Shown here one piece after another: positions 1-11,597 of a stretch of DNA of 64,000 bases. The stretch lies in contig NW_020167531.1 of assembly GCF_001641265.1 (NCBI RefSeq), forward strand, positions 186,001 to 250,000, written 5' to 3'. How positions within the stretch are numbered: position 1 is the first letter of the stretch; every line of letters starts with the position of its first letter. The stretch is from Pseudogymnoascus destructans (Eukaryota > Ascomycota > Leotiomycetes > Thelebolales > Thelebolaceae). The notes beneath the pieces were generated by a model, which saw nothing but the letters and a program-made list of their open reading frames with translations, was not told the DNA's origin and ran no database searches. The position numbers and the translations under genes were made by a program.

Positions 1-2
1 CC

Positions 3-170
3 GGTTAGCATTAACGACCTTGACACAAATGCTGAAGCACTCAATCTTTTGTGCGACCCGCCTGTAACTCGAGTCCCTCCTGGACGACCTAAAAAAAGCG
101 GGTTCGCCGACAAGACGCCCGGAATCCGCGTGGCCGTAGAGATATCCGCGATCATGGCGGCATGCTGCCG
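3..170 (+). pseudogene. Possible transposase C-terminal tail (unrecognised)
   Basis: The reading frame is open from the left window edge and ends in a proline/lysine tail of the form PPGRPKK. Such tails are common at the C-termini of fungal MULE/FAR1-type transposases, and that is the only basis for the suggestion. The frame stays open to about position 717, but the later part is compositionally unremarkable and has no motif I recognise. It could be noncoding. Confidence 0.2.
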
Positions 171-853
171 CTTGGCGCCGTCGTTGCGGCTGTACCCGAC
201 ATGGTCCGTAGCCGCTGTAGCACATGTGGTGAAGCCGGTCACAATGCTCGGCGATGCCGTCGTCCTCATCAATGATGAGGTCATTAACTACATGCTTACG
301 GGGCCTACTATGGGAGCACGAGAGCGACAGTGCAGTGGTGACGGCGACGTGTTCAATACAGTTTCGAATACCAATGGGCGACGAGTGGGTAGGTGGGGCA
401 GACAAGGATGTTGGCAGTTCTTTACAGGGGTCGTGCATGGTACTGTATATGGTTCTTTTGCCCTTAAAATAAAGGGATGGCGGCTGGCCAATCAATTAAT
501 TAGCGCAAAGGCTACATCTCAAATATCGCGACTCCAGCGTCTATCGTGCATATATTGGAACATCCCCATCGCTTCCGCTCTCCAATTGCGAGCGATGCGA
601 CAAGCCATTGCCGCCATTATTATTTATTTATATGAAGGTGGGAAACTGGTTGGTACGTACTCATCTCCTGCTGTGACGAGACGTACATATAATCCTGGCG
701 GCGCGTGCATATCATGAAACTACGAAAGCTAGCCTCGGGAATCGTCATGGAGGAATATGGATAAATCATGCCAAATGTCTCCATTTCGTCTCCCTGGGCT
801 GCGTTCATGCGTCGAGCACTCGATATTGAAGCTGGTCTTCTTGTTCATCTACG

Positions 854-2494
854 ATGGTTTCCTTAGCATGCAGTTTACTCTGTACTGCCCTTTCTCTCTC
901 TTTTCTTACTGCATTTGTCGCATCACTTGCTCTCGTCGATCACAAAACCCCAGGTTCTTTTGGAGACCGCCTGTTGCTTGGTTCTTCCAGCTCGAGCAAA
1001 GCATCTACCAACTTTACGGCTCAATTATCTGGTCAAAATGCCTCTACGGATGCAATTTTACAAGGATGGGTCTCAGGCTCTGAGGGCCGGGGGACACTCG
1101 ACATTATTTGGAGCTGCCTAATTACTATATTCCTCTGCAGCTGGACTGTACTCTGCCTCAATGTACCACCTTCTCGTTGGAACAACGCAAGGCTGCAGTG
1201 GCAGAAATTTCTCATGATGGGCTTAGGAGTACTTGGCCCCGAATTTATATTTCAGCTTGCTATAGCACAATGGACATCAGCATGCCGCTCTGTCAAAGCA
1301 TTCCATAGCTTAGGCCACGACAAATGGTCTATGACTCATGCTTTCTTTGCAGATATGGGTGGATTTGCGTTCCATACAGAAGACGGGGTCCTATTCCCTT
1401 TATACTCTGAGCAAGTTTTGTTTCTCGTAAAGCAAGGCTATGTGGACGCTTCTGATGTGATCGTTGATAAGAGCGTTATCCAGGACAAGAACAAAGGCGA
1501 CGGGATGGCTAGATTTCTAACTATCTTCCAAATTCTTTGGTTCTCCATCAATTCTATTGGCCGTGTTATTCAGCATCTTGCCATCACCACTCTCGAGCTT
1601 ACTACACTTGGATTTATCGTCTGTACGCTCGGAACTTACTTTTTTTGGGCCCACAAACCAATGGACGTTAGCACAGCAATTACGCTTGTTCCTAATATAT
1701 CACTAGACGAGATTATCCAAAGGGCAGGCCTCAATTCACAGACCAGTTATAAGCGAACACCTCTTGATTTCGTCGGCCGCAATGAATGGACCTCCTGGAT
1801 GCTCTATTACACCTACTGGATGAACATCCTTCGCAAGTTAGGAATTGTGTTTCATCCCAATAGGCGGCCCATCGAGAAGATTTCTGACGATTACACGCCT
1901 GCTCTTTCTTCTTCGAGTTTATTTATACTTTTTGTTTTCCATACGAGTTACGCAGCGGTGCATATTTCGGGTTGGAACTTCCACTTTCCATCGCAGATTG
2001 AGGCCACGATATGGCATGTCGCAACAATCACGGTTATGTTGGCAATTTGCGGCTGCTGGGCTGTAGATATGTGGACATGGCAGTTGTGGCCTTCGATAAA
2101 ACATCTTCTTTCCAAGCCGTGGGGAGCTGCAGATATAATCCCACTATGCTCAAGGGGTAAGGAGCCCACTGTATATGAAGAAACTGCACAATCATCATCA
2201 GTGCGAAGGATATTAAGTACATCACTAGCACGCCACACGATCTGGATCCGCTCTTGTCTCTCTTACCCTCAAACTATCATCCAAACGGCCGCATCGCACC
2301 TCCGAAATAATTCCCTGGACCGCGACCCGGATCTGACCGTTCCATTGAAAGCAATCCTCCCAATAACGCTCTTTGCCGCGAGCTACACGATCGCGCGTGC
2401 ATATATCCTCATTGAAGACTTGGTCAATTTAAGATCTCAGCCTGCAAGCACCTTTAAAACTGTTAACTGGTCAGATTTCCTCCCTCATTTTTGA
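854..2494 (+). CDS. Multi-pass integral membrane protein, fungal-specific family
   Basis: A single-exon ORF of 546 aa with an ATG start. The first 27 residues form a hydrophobic signal-like segment. After a short Ser/Asn-rich lumenal stretch come clear membrane segments near residues 80-100 (ending in a WTVLCLNVP motif), 225-270, 345-365, 385-405 and 500-520. The SCLITIFLCSWTVLCLN block followed by 'Q..KFLMMGLGVLGPEF' is characteristic of a large family of uncharacterised fungal membrane proteins. Members are often expanded and sited in accessory regions. No catalytic motif is visible. The reading frame is intact and no intron is needed. Function is unknown and I do not assign one. The gene lies upstream of the FAD oxidoreductase on the same strand, with a gap of about 880 bp. 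Confidence 0.75.
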   Translation: MVSLACSLLCTALSLSFLTAFVASLALVDHKTPGSFGDRLLLGSSSSSKASTNFTAQLSGQNASTDAILQGWVSGSEGRGTLDIIWSCLITIFLCSWTVLCLNVPPSRWNNARLQWQKFLMMGLGVLGPEFIFQLAIAQWTSACRSVKAFHSLGHDKWSMTHAFFADMGGFAFHTEDGVLFPLYSEQVLFLVKQGYVDASDVIVDKSVIQDKNKGDGMARFLTIFQILWFSINSIGRVIQHLAITTLELTTLGFIVCTLGTYFFWAHKPMDVSTAITLVPNISLDEIIQRAGLNSQTSYKRTPLDFVGRNEWTSWMLYYTYWMNILRKLGIVFHPNRRPIEKISDDYTPALSSSSLFILFVFHTSYAAVHISGWNFHFPSQIEATIWHVATITVMLAICGCWAVDMWTWQLWPSIKHLLSKPWGAADIIPLCSRGKEPTVYEETAQSSSVRRILSTSLARHTIWIRSCLSYPQTIIQTAASHLRNNSLDRDPDLTVPLKAILPITLFAASYTIARAYILIEDLVNLRSQPASTFKTVNWSDFLPHF

Positions 2495-3377
2495 TATGGA
2501 GTTTCTTCAACAAGAGGGAGCTGCATTGCTTTCATAGGCACAGGGCTAAGCAACTGCGATATAATCTTGTATCAATAAAGAAAGTAATAGAATGTATATA
2601 CAACCACTTTAACAGTAAGGCTTGCAACGGGACTATATGCAGCGTAGTGTGTTGACTTAAGATAAATTTAATGAGATGGTGAAGGATTTGACTCTGCTGA
2701 GCCTCGTGACGGTTGTATAAGATGTAGGAGTAGGGCTGCAATGGCTAGGATAGCTAGAATAGGAGTAAAGCATCGTTATACAACGTTTACTTAAGTCGAG
2801 TGATAAGGCATATCGATTTTAGCTAGATACTCAAATATACTTGGGGTTCTTGTGGGCGTGGCAGGCACATTCAACATTGCCACGGAATCGGGGTACAGCA
2901 TTGGAATTCAGCAGAAGGTTCTATTGGGGCATTTAGAACAGATGCTTCTCTAAGACGTTGTTGAGAGTATTTGCCAGATGTAGTGTACATTATCCCTAGT
3001 GACATTAAAAAAGCCTCCTTGATATCACTAAATGCTTGCTATAGGGAAGTCAATGGTTTTTATCTTCTTGTTACTCCCCTCAACCGCATGCGCATCTTAA
3101 TTCGTCACGAATCCCTGCCACCTTGGTGGCTAATCAGGATCGCTTACTAAACGCTGGGACGCCTCCTGACCTAAGCGAAATAGCAAAGCTGTCGAGGCTG
3201 TGCAATTGAACACGATCCATTCTGCTTCGTAAGACTTCTATACTGAAAAGGAACGTACAGAGAATCTGGCTATCTAATTATTACGGAGCTTCTACTTTAC
3301 TCACTTATTCAGCCCAGGTAAGCGTTAAAAACATAATTGGGACGCAAAACAGCTCACAGATCACAGTACAAAACATC
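2495..3377. other. Intergenic spacer
   Basis: AT-rich sequence between the membrane protein and the FAD oxidoreductase. I see no ORF of substance, tRNA or repeat shared with the rest of the window. The last 100-200 bp presumably hold the promoter and 5' UTR of the downstream gene, but I cannot point to a definite TATA box. Confidence 0.4.
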
Positions 3378-4998
3378 ATGGATGCTCACGACCAGGCAGT
3401 AGCTGCCATTGCCTCCAGCGTTCGCAAGTTCAACGATCGAAAAGTGCCGTTTCGCATATATCATGGCTCGACAAACAGCACCCGCCAATCTCAATATCGG
3501 CGGAATAGAATGGTAGACACGAGCGCAATGTGTCGCGTTTTGAAGATTGACACTGAGAGGAAGACAGCATTGGTAGAGCCCAACGTGCCAATGGACAGTC
3601 TTGTGGAAGCTACGCTGCAGCATGGGTTAATTCCTCCAGTGGTCATGGAATTTCCCGGCATCACTGTAGGAGGGGGGTTTGCAGGTACTTCTGGAGAAAG
3701 TAGCTCATTCAGGTACAGCTCCTTCGATCGTAGCACAGTCAACTTTCACGCGTTATTTTTCGAGTTAATCAATAGTCATTCTATTGAGAAGATCAAAACT
3801 TACTATTTACAGATTCGGATTTTTTGACCGTACTATCAACTGGATTGAGATAGTCTTGCCTAACGGTGAGAAGGTGACAGCCTCAAGCACCGAGAGATCG
3901 GACCTTTTCTATGGCGCCGCATCATCGTTCGGAACTTTAGGAGTTACTACTCTTCTTGAAGTGCAATTGATAGAGGCCAAAGCCTACGTTGAACTGACCT
4001 ATCATCCTGTCTCTAGCATATCAGAGGCAGTAGAAAAGATGGAAGACGCTACAGATGATTCCTCAATAGACTATCTTGACGGCATCATGTACTCCCGAGA
4101 TAGTGGAGTTGTCTGCAGCGGACGGTTGACAAACGATATTAAGGAAGGAGTTCAAATTCAGAGGTTCACACGCTCGACTGATCGTTGGTTCTATCTGCAT
4201 GCAAAGAAACTCATCAAAGGGACTGCAAGTCCCGTAACTGAGGCTGTCCCGATTGTTGACTACGTCTTTCGCTACGACCGCGGAGGGTTCTGGGTCGCTG
4301 TCTACGCCTTCGGATATTTCATCACTCCATTCAACCGTATTACACGGTGGGTCCTCGACAAATTCATGCACACTCGCGTCATGTACCACGCACTACACCA
4401 AAGTGGGTTTTCGTCGCAATACATCATTCAGGACGTCGCCATCCCATATTCGAGATCCGACGAATTTATTGAGTATCTCAACCACGACTTTGGGCACTAC
4501 CCACTCTGGCTTTGCCCACTGAAATACAACGGCAAATCTACCGATCCTACGCGCAACAGCATGTCCATAAAGACATCCCGCCAAATGCCAGAAATGATGC
4601 TTAACTTTGGAGTCTGGGGCCCGGGACCTAAAGGCCGTGATAAGTTCGTGGAATGGAACCGTGACTTTGAGCATAAGGTGCGGGAGCTTGGTGGTCAGAA
4701 GTGGCTGTATGCGCATGCCTACTACACCGAGGAGGAGTTCAATGAGATCTATGATCGCAAGACCTACGATGCGTTGCGGGAGAAGTATCATGCGACGTAC
4801 CTGCCGTCTGTGTACGACAAGGTGAAGGTGGACATTGAAGCCGAGCAAAAAGCCTTGCAGGAGAGCTGGAAGCTTTGGTTGCTGGCATTGTTTTGGAGTA
4901 TATGGCCACTCAGTGGTCTGTATGGAGTGTATAAGGCCATGCTTGGAGGAGACTATCTACTGCCTAGGAACTCGAAGAAGGAACTAAATAAGCAATAA
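3378..4998 (+). CDS. FAD-binding PCMH oxidoreductase, delta(24)-sterol reductase (DHCR24)-like; one intron
   Basis: CDS is join(3378..3712,3813..4998), predicted 506 aa. The 100-bp intron begins GTACAG and ends TTTACAG. Splicing joins codon AG|A so that the protein reads SSFR-FGFFDRTINWIEIVLPNG without interruption. The N-terminal half is a PCMH-type FAD-binding domain. The block FPGITVGGGFAGTSGESSSF is the signature seen in DHCR24/DWF1 proteins and in fungal relatives. The C-terminal half has the family's substrate-domain features (KYNGKS, the LNFGVWGPGP stretch, and the HAYYTEEEF stretch). A hydrophobic segment near the C-terminus (about residues 460-485) suggests membrane association. Family members reduce sterol side-chain double bonds using FAD and NADPH. 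The substrate of this fungal paralogue is unknown. No breaks are seen. Upstream neighbour is the membrane protein at 854-2494. Confidence 0.85.
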
Positions 4999-5874
4999 AG
5001 CTGAGGAGTCTCACCCGGCGGACGCTAGGGTGAGGTAAGTGCTTGAAGCTGCGGGCTGCCCCAACGTTCACATTTGGGTCAACCAAGGCGTATCAGTATA
5101 CGACTGCAATCACAGGTCATAGCCTACTATCGTTGAGAGCATGAAGATGCATTATGTGATTATTTTACAAAGCGATGTCTCTTATCTCTCATTATGACTC
5201 GTAGATAAACAGTAGCATTATTGTGCCTACCAATAACATTCAACAGTCTCTTCTCCTCGAGAGTTTTGTTATTTGTGCGCTGAAGCTAGCTATGACTGAT
5301 CCTTTCATCACAGATGGTTCCTCTTCAATCGTTCTCACTCGAGAGTGTAGATATCGCGATCCAACTGGTCAATGATATCTTCGGAAGCTTCGATTGACGC
5401 ATTCCTGTTTCTCTCGGCCTTCCAGAAGTCGAGGCAGGAAATGTTGACCGCAATGTATAGGGGAGGTGTAGAGTATGTTACTCAACGCAGCCTTCGTGGA
5501 GTGGACAACGGTTGGGAGATGGACGAGGGTTCAGCACTTATTAAAGAGTCAGTGCACTCGGGGAACGCCGCCTTTTTCACGTGATGAACGAACGGGACAC
5601 ACTTTGTGGGCAAAATCTGACACGTTTTAGATCAATATCACGTGACAAAAACACCACTTCGTAACACGCTGCCAGGGAGTTGCAACGCAGCGACGGGCGT
5701 AGTGCAACAGACACTCAAGAGACATACGAGATTGTTAGAGCATTCGCGTTCTCGGCGGATGGTATGAAGCTGGCATCGGCTTGAAGGGAGTTAGCTAAAC
5801 TAGCAAAGTTCCCAGGGTTACGAGCGTCATGGTAACCCCATGACGTCTGGATAATGTACGAAGAACAAGGGAAT
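4999..5874. other. Intergenic, with a WD40-like scrap at 5737-5784
   Basis: No gene is supported here. At 5737-5784 a 15-codon stretch reads RAFAFSADGMKLASA and then stops. This matches the core of a WD40 repeat of the fungal NACHT-WD40 type and is probably a tiny gene remnant. The rest shows no recognised repeat. Confidence 0.35.
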
Positions 5875-6174
5875 TCAGGGAATGTTAAAAGCGAGATGTA
5901 TCTCTTTCCACAGCAAGCCTTTGTTCTTGAGGCACATCAGCTTATTGTCTTCTTGCTCCTCATATCCGAGGCGCCCATGCTTTCTCTGCTTCTGCAGAGC
6001 TGGTCGTGACCTCTTTGCATGAGATGCGAAAACCCGGGCATGGGCTGATCCTCCAACTGATTCCTCGCTATACGTGGAATTTGATATGTGGAGACTGATT
6101 GATGGTCTGAACGAATCTGGAAGATCTAGCAGCCTAAACTCTAGGTTGTAAGTCGTCTCTCGTCCGATCCTCAT
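5875..6174 (-). pseudogene. Fragment with Myb/SANT-like helix-turn-helix tail
   Basis: A 99-aa ATG-initiated ORF. Its last 30 residues (GYEEQEDNKLMCLKNKGLLW then KEIHLAFNIP) fit the pattern W/Y-x-E-x-E-D-x-x-L-x-x-L-K-x-K-G-x-x-W-x-E-I. This is the first half of the Myb/SANT-like domain found in many short fungal DNA-binding proteins. It stops just where the recognition helix should follow, so it is probably truncated. The upstream region is Ser/Arg-rich without a motif. The assignment rests on this one pattern. Confidence 0.3.
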
Positions 6175-6217
6175 GCACTTGAGAAAGACCTGAAGAGGAT
6201 ATTCTTGGTAGTCCGCG

Positions 6218-6252
6218 CCTAGAATTGACTCTGTATCGGAGTCAATTCTAGG
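6218..6252. repeat. Perfect inverted repeat, 14-bp arms, 7-bp loop
   Basis: Arms CCTAGAATTGACTC and GAGTCAATTCTAGG are exact reverse complements, separated by TGTATCG. The site lies between the Myb-like fragment and an LTR-A copy. It could be a footprint of a small foldback element or an operator-like site. Nothing in the sequence decides this. Confidence 0.8.
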
Positions 6253-6516
6253 TGAACTCCGAGAAACTGTAGAACCTCCAGTAGTGCAGGTCTGAGCTTG
6301 GGCTATAGTGGATGAGCGGGTGTGGACCTTCTTGCGGGTGGCGGTTTCAGTCGCGCTAGACTCTATCTGGCGCCACTTTCGTCATCTTGGAGGCCGCACA
6401 TCCTCATCCTCGTCATCTTCATTATCCTCATTGTCCTTATGATATGGCTTGATGCTGTGTTGGCGGCCTTGTGAGATAGAAGTCACAACTATGGTCTCGT
6501 CTTCCACCCACTGGTG

Positions 6517-7230
6517 TGTCATACTGACATTCGTTGCACTCAGTTTGCTATCAAACTCAAGAGCAAACTTAGAAATCTCCTCCTCAAACCTACAAGTCAC
6601 TATACATATTTTGGCTTGTCACACCAACAACAAGAGCAATACTACTCAACGATTGCTACAACCATCTATGATTCATTACACGTCATCGCTCCTTAGTTAC
6701 TGGGCCGATATTACCACATAGCATATCTCTACAACCCTCTATGATTCATTACATGACATCACTCATACTACCACATGACATATCTCTACCAACTAGAGGC
6801 CTAGGAGCATGAATGATAGCTCTAAAAGCTCCTACGAACCTCTATGATTCATTACATGTCATCGCTCTTTAGTTACCCACAAGATTGGTTACGTTATGAC
6901 ATAATTTGTCTATGACATAATTTGTCTATAGGGGTACTCTGACCTTGGACCTCCTTTTACTTCCTATAAGCTACGAACCTAAGAGATGGTTCTATGGGAT
7001 TCTCTTACGTCGACTACAGTTACCAAGCCTGGTAAGTCATGGAAAGTCTTGGAAAATGAGAGAACTACACTCCTTTAGCATAAATAGGATTGCCCTTTCC
7101 TTAAGAAAGGGCAAGCAGACAATACAGTAAATCGACTATCACATACTTCCACGTCTTTTCCAAGCTTCCAAGCATTGATCTTGTTACTCCTTGTTTCTGA
7201 AAAGTCAGTGAGGTGTTAACCTCTGACTTA
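6517..7230 (+). mobile_element. LTR-A, 3'-truncated
   Basis: Begins TGTCATACTGACATTCG like the complete LTR-A copies at 30800 and 34702. It includes the ATAAATA box and the hairpin around CCTTAAG in the promoter-like region near 7080-7110. It stops after the motif CCTCTGACTT, so the last ~210 bp are missing. Orientation (+) is inferred from the TATA-like box lying ~600 bp into the LTR. Confidence 0.8.
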
Positions 7231-7700
7231 AAAAAGCTCTATATATACCTAGATTATAAGATTATGCAAGATTGTGGTGACGGAGCTGCTGTTTTCAGCT
7301 GGCGTTGGTTGCTGCTTTATGCAGCCTCGAACAACAGGATTTCAACACGTGTCTTTCTTGGCGATCGGCCACCGGATAATTTTCGGACCGAATGCACTGT
7401 ACCTGAACTCCAAAACCCAAAACCCGTTGTCCTGTCTCAGATTATACATACCTCTGGACAGATGATGACCCCCCACATCAAGGGCCCTTCCCCGACTCCT
7501 CTGCCCACCATGGCAGCCACCCACCTGGCACTTCGAGCTCTGCTCCTGCCATCTATATATATCCCCCAGCTCTCCCATGCAAGCCGTCACGTCTTTCAAA
7601 CACAGCACTCTACTCCTCTGCACCTGTAACCCCCCCACGACGATGGTGTGGCTAAAATCATACCCTCTCAAAGCGGAACAAGCTCGTCGTCATCATGGTC
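7231..7700. other. Unassigned sequence between LTR-A fragment and recombinase relic
   Basis: Open frames exist here but none carries a recognisable motif and they overlap one another. C-rich stretches near 7470-7520 and 7625-7640. Could be the 5' flank of the DUF3435 relic. Confidence 0.3.
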
Positions 7701-8156
7701 TTTAGAAGGAACGCACCCATCGACCCACGTCTACTTTAATGCCTTCATAATTGTGTTGAACGTCGCCAACTGAAACTAAAGACCAAACGCCCAGCTGGAT
7801 ACTACAAAAGCCTTAAAGACAAGCATGATGACCCAACGACCGTTATTAAAAATATATATGCCCCTGCCACCATAGACAATCTTGGGGGTATTAGAGGCAA
7901 GTTTAAAAGGCAAGGCAACTATATTCACAAATCGAGACGTTGGAGTGGCTACCGGTACTAACTCTCGATTAGGTTCTGTCATGATCAGCATTTGGGGGAC
8001 TGGCGTTCTGTGATTCGGGACTGCTCTAGAGGGACTACAATATCATTTATCCAGCATATGTACGATGAAGACCGGGTGAAGAAGAGGGGTGGAATGCTAT
8101 ACAACAAAGAGAATGGCCGTCTCATGGATAGTAACGATAGAAAAGAGGTCCTAAAG

Positions 8157-8206
8157 GTATGCTGCTTTCTGTTCATCGCTACTTAATCTAAAATTGCTAA
8201 TATCAG
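8157..8206 (+). other. Relic intron 1 of the DUF3435 gene
   Basis: 50 bp, GTATGC donor, branch-like GCTAAT and acceptor TATCAG. Removing it joins GRLMDSNDRKEVLK to the YIDRTVKSKPVLGVDDILLL block in family order. Confidence 0.6.
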
Positions 8207-8478
8207 TAGTTTATATAGACAGAACAGTAAAGTCGAAGCCCGTCTTAGGGGTGGATGATATCCTGCTTTTACTCAACTGCCACTGGGCCCGTGACAAATC
8301 TGTATACCATACAGAGCGGCAATGGGTTCAGATTGCGTTCATATTACTCCTTCTTTTTGGCACAGGGTGCTGGCCTGCAAAGCTAGTTGATGCAAAAAGG
8401 AAACGAAGAGATAATCCCAGCTCCGACGACGATGATCCCAAAAGTGACGTTGATATGGGCGGGGTGGAAGGCGACACT

Positions 8479-8850
8479 TGTAAAGACACAGGGCACCCAG
8501 CTCACAGTAATAGCATATGAGAGTGCGAGTTGGAGGCTAAACGGATGCTATCCTATAGGTCTACTATGAAGGACACAAAAAAGATGAAGAGAGGAACCCC
8601 CGTTGGGTCAATCTCCTTAAGTACCCGAAACAGGTCCAACTCGGCTAACCTGCCTTCACTCTCACCACGTGACTGTGATTTGTCTGACTCAGATACCTTC
8701 CATCACTGAGGGAGAGGAACCCCCATTGGGTCAATCTCCTCAAGTACCTGAAACGGGTCCGACTCGGCTAACCTGTCTTTACTCTTATCATGTGGCCGTA
8801 ACCTGCCCGACTCAGATCCTTTCCATCACTGAGGGACAGGCATCCTTACA
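8479..8850 (+). mobile_element. Solo LTR-B (372 bp), TSD ACACT
   Basis: Starts TGTAAAGACACAGGGC and ends GGCATCCTTACA. It is flanked by ACACT at 8474-8478 and 8851-8855, a 5-bp duplication as expected for retroviral-type integration. The interior holds a ~125-bp unit present twice in tandem (GAGGAACCCCC...CATCACTGAGGGA), where other LTR-B copies have one. Confidence 0.9.
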
Positions 8851-9919
8851 ACACTAGACTCTTCGATGCACTCTGCTATCAGGATGTCCGCCTACTGATC
8901 GTACACAGTCCCGACAATAGCAAGCATTATGTGCTCGCCATGGAGGTCAAATTGTCTCATCATAAAGGACACAATAAGCGCCCTCAACCGTGAGTTGACC
9001 GACCGCTAGATATATCACCCAATATCAAACTAACAGACATTCACAGAACGATATTTTTCTTTACTGAAGTCGACGACCCGATTTTATGTGCCATCACTCA
9101 CTTCGTATCCCTTGCACTCGCAGATGATGCATTCGAGGTGCCGAGACTCTCCCAAACGAGTCTTTGAGCACAAGATACGTGGTCCAGTCAATTGCACTGA
9201 GCTACACTGGAAGGAGGAAATGCTCAAGACACCAATATTCTGCTGCGATGATTCGGAGGCGGCCCTTCCATACAATCAGCTTCATGATCCCCTCAACCGC
9301 CTTGGGAAGATAGCAGGCATCAAGGAGATTCTAACTAGCTACTGCTTTCGACGTGGGACAGCCAATGTCGTTGATCATAAGTTGTTTATGGGACCTTGAG
9401 ATGGAGATCACCCTTGCTAATATGGACTTTTTGCTACCTAGATGCTGCTACCGATGCTGTTCGAGACCAGGTAATGCAACACAATGCAAACTCTGCTCTG
9501 CATAACGGACACTACGCCAATAAGAAAATGCGGTTTGACGTTCAGTCTGCTGGCCTTGGGCGTCCCTCTGTAGATGGTGTTCTTAAAATGCTAACGCATA
9601 TGAGTCTTATGTGTGATCCTCACACACTGGTTCACGTCCCCGACAAGTACCTAGCTGCGTTCCCCCTGATCCTATGATCACTGCACTTGAGCAGGAGCGA
9701 GAGCAGTTGAAAGCTGGGGCGTACAGAATTTAGGGGACAAGCATCAAGGCAGAAGTTTGGCGACTTACTGCTGCAATCAGTAGTGCTAGGTCTAGGCGGA
9801 ACATTATTTCTCAAGAATACCGAGATGAATATTTCCGCCGCCGCCCAACAGAAGACATCGAGAGGCATAATAATGGACAACAAGAGGAAGAGTACGTCGA
9901 GCCAGTGGTTGAGCATCGG

Positions 9920-10846
9920 TGTAATGGTGGGTGCACCAGATGTGAGAATCTAGCCACCCAAGGAAGGGATGAATTTACTAAGACAACACACTGTCTTAGG
10001 AAAAAGAGCCAAAGGGTCATAGCTTAGACTATTCCACAACGCAGCAATCAGGTGTGTGATGTAGTGAAGTGGTTCAGACAAGTTGCAACAAATGTTGAGT
10101 CTGGGAACTCAGGGGTAAGTCAGAGGTTAACACCTCACTGACTTTTCAGAAACAAGGAGTAACAAGATGAATGCTTGGAAGCTTGGAAAAGACGTGGAAG
10201 TATGTGATAGTCGATTTACTGTATTTGTCTGCTTGCCCTTTCTTAAGGAAAGGGCAATCCTATTTATGCTAAAGGAGTGTAGTTCTCTCATTTTCCAAGA
10301 CTTTCCATGACTTACCAGGCTTGGTAACTGTAGTCGATGTAAGAGAATCCCATAGAACCATCTCTTAGGTTCGTAGCCTATAGGAAGTAAAAGGAGGTCC
10401 AAGGTCAGAGTACCCCTATAGACAAATTATGTCATAGACAAATTATGTCACAGACAAATTATGTCATAACGTAACCAATCTTGTGGGTAACTAAAGAGCG
10501 ATGACATGTAATGAATCATAGAGGTTCGTAGGAGCTTTTAGAGCTATCATTCATGCTCCTAGGCCTCTAGTTGGTAGAGATATGTCATGTGGTAGTATGA
10601 GTGATGTCATGTAATGAATCATAGAGGGTTGTAGAGATATGCTATGTGGTAATATCGGCCCAGTAACTAAGGAGCGATGACGTGTAATGAATCATAGATG
10701 GTTGTAGCAATCGTTGAGTAGTATTGCTCTTGTTGTTGGTGTGATAAGCCAAAATATGTATAGTGACTTGTAGGTTTGAGGAGGAGATTTCCAAGTTTGC
10801 TCTTGAGTTTGATAGCAAACTGAGTGCAACGAATGTCAGTATGACA
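9920..10846 (-). mobile_element. Solo LTR-A (927 bp), TSD ATCGG/ATCAG
   Basis: Reverse orientation: begins TGTAATGGTGGGTGCACC, ends GTCAGTATGACA. The flanks ATCGG (9915-9919) and ATCAG (10847-10851) differ by one base. Removing the LTR rejoins the recombinase frame (…PVVEH to Q/R-IPQR…), so it inserted into the gene. Confidence 0.88.
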
Positions 10847-11059
10847 ATCAGATCCCGCAGAGGACACAGCTTGCCGATCTTATCTGCCCTCGCGTCACAG
10901 GTATCACACCACAGAATGCTGTCAAGCGCCGGATTCAGGTCGCTGAGCTCATGCTAGCTCTCTGTGAATGTTGTGAGGTTCCCTCACAATACCGTCTTCG
11001 CGTCGGCATTCCTCCACCAAGTAAAAGAAGAGTCCCCTGAGCTTGGACCCCTCGATCCC

Positions 11060-11595
11060 TTTTTCGCCCTTGAATGCAGGGAGAAGCAGTGCATATTCTG
11101 CATCGGGGACGAATCGAAGAGCTATGAACAGAGGATGGGCAAATTTTGCCACCCTGCAATGATGATGTATCACGTTGAAAACATTCACCTTAAAGGATGA
11201 GATCCGAAGGCTAAGATAGAGTGTTTTCACCCAACATGCAAGTCGTAAGGACTTGTTCTCGAAAAGTTGGAGTATTTCAAAAGCCACGTAGAGTTGGTTC
11301 ACAAGATCAGAATTCGTAAATAATGAAAGCTGTGCTTAAGCCGCCTAGGTTAGGCATGGTAGGGTCATGGTTTAGCCATAGCATTCTATGCTGTCAAAGT
11401 CAAAATATGAGGCTCGCAAAGTTTTGCTTTCCTCTTACGGTACATGATATGGAGTTAGAAGTGAAAGGGGCATTGTGCTTTTGTTTTGATCTGTTTTAGA
11501 TATGGCGTTTAGTTCTCGAATGCGGATGGACTAGCGACAGATGCTGAGCATATTTATAGAGTAATGAAGTCTGTATATTTGACTATAATAGCTTC
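11060..11595 (+). repeat. 3' end of recombinase element, duplicated at 29048-29555
   Basis: From the Cys/His tail through the downstream noncoding stretch (…AAGCCGCCTAGGTTA…GGTAGGGTCATGGTTTAGCC…) to GACTATAATAGC, this sequence is closely similar to 29048-29555. The similarity continues about 270 bp past the coding end, so the unit duplicated was an element or segment, not just a domain. Both copies are on the plus strand, 18 kb apart. Confidence 0.8.
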
Positions 11596-11597
11596 CA

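Larger units (their letters stand above)
7770..11320 (+). pseudogene. DUF3435-family tyrosine recombinase relic (Starship-captain-like), interrupted by two LTRs
   Basis: Fragments in family order lie on the plus strand: YYKSLKDKHDDPTTVIKNIY near 7799; DWRSVIRDCSRGTTISFI then MYDEDR..KRG near 8000-8090; VDDILLLLNCHWARD.SVYHTERQ and GTGCWPAKLVDAKRKRR near 8250-8410; KHYVLAMEVKLSHHKGHNK before, and FFTEVDDPILCAITHFVSLA after, a second intron; YCFRRGTANVVD near 9340; QVMQHN..SALHNGHYANKK and FDVQSAG.GRPS near 9470-9570; a basic arginine-rich stretch near 9830; and a Cys/His tail (CIFCIGDES ... HVENIHLKG ... CFHPTCKS) at 11090-11260. Two canonical introns remain visible: 8157-8206 and 9000-9056 (branch ACTAAC). 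Stops and frameshifts throughout show it is dead. Insertion of LTR-B at 8479-8850 and LTR-A at 9920-10846 splits it further. Family members are DNA-cutting tyrosine recombinases; those at the edge of giant Starship elements move the element. Whether this copy ever did is inference. Confidence 0.8.
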
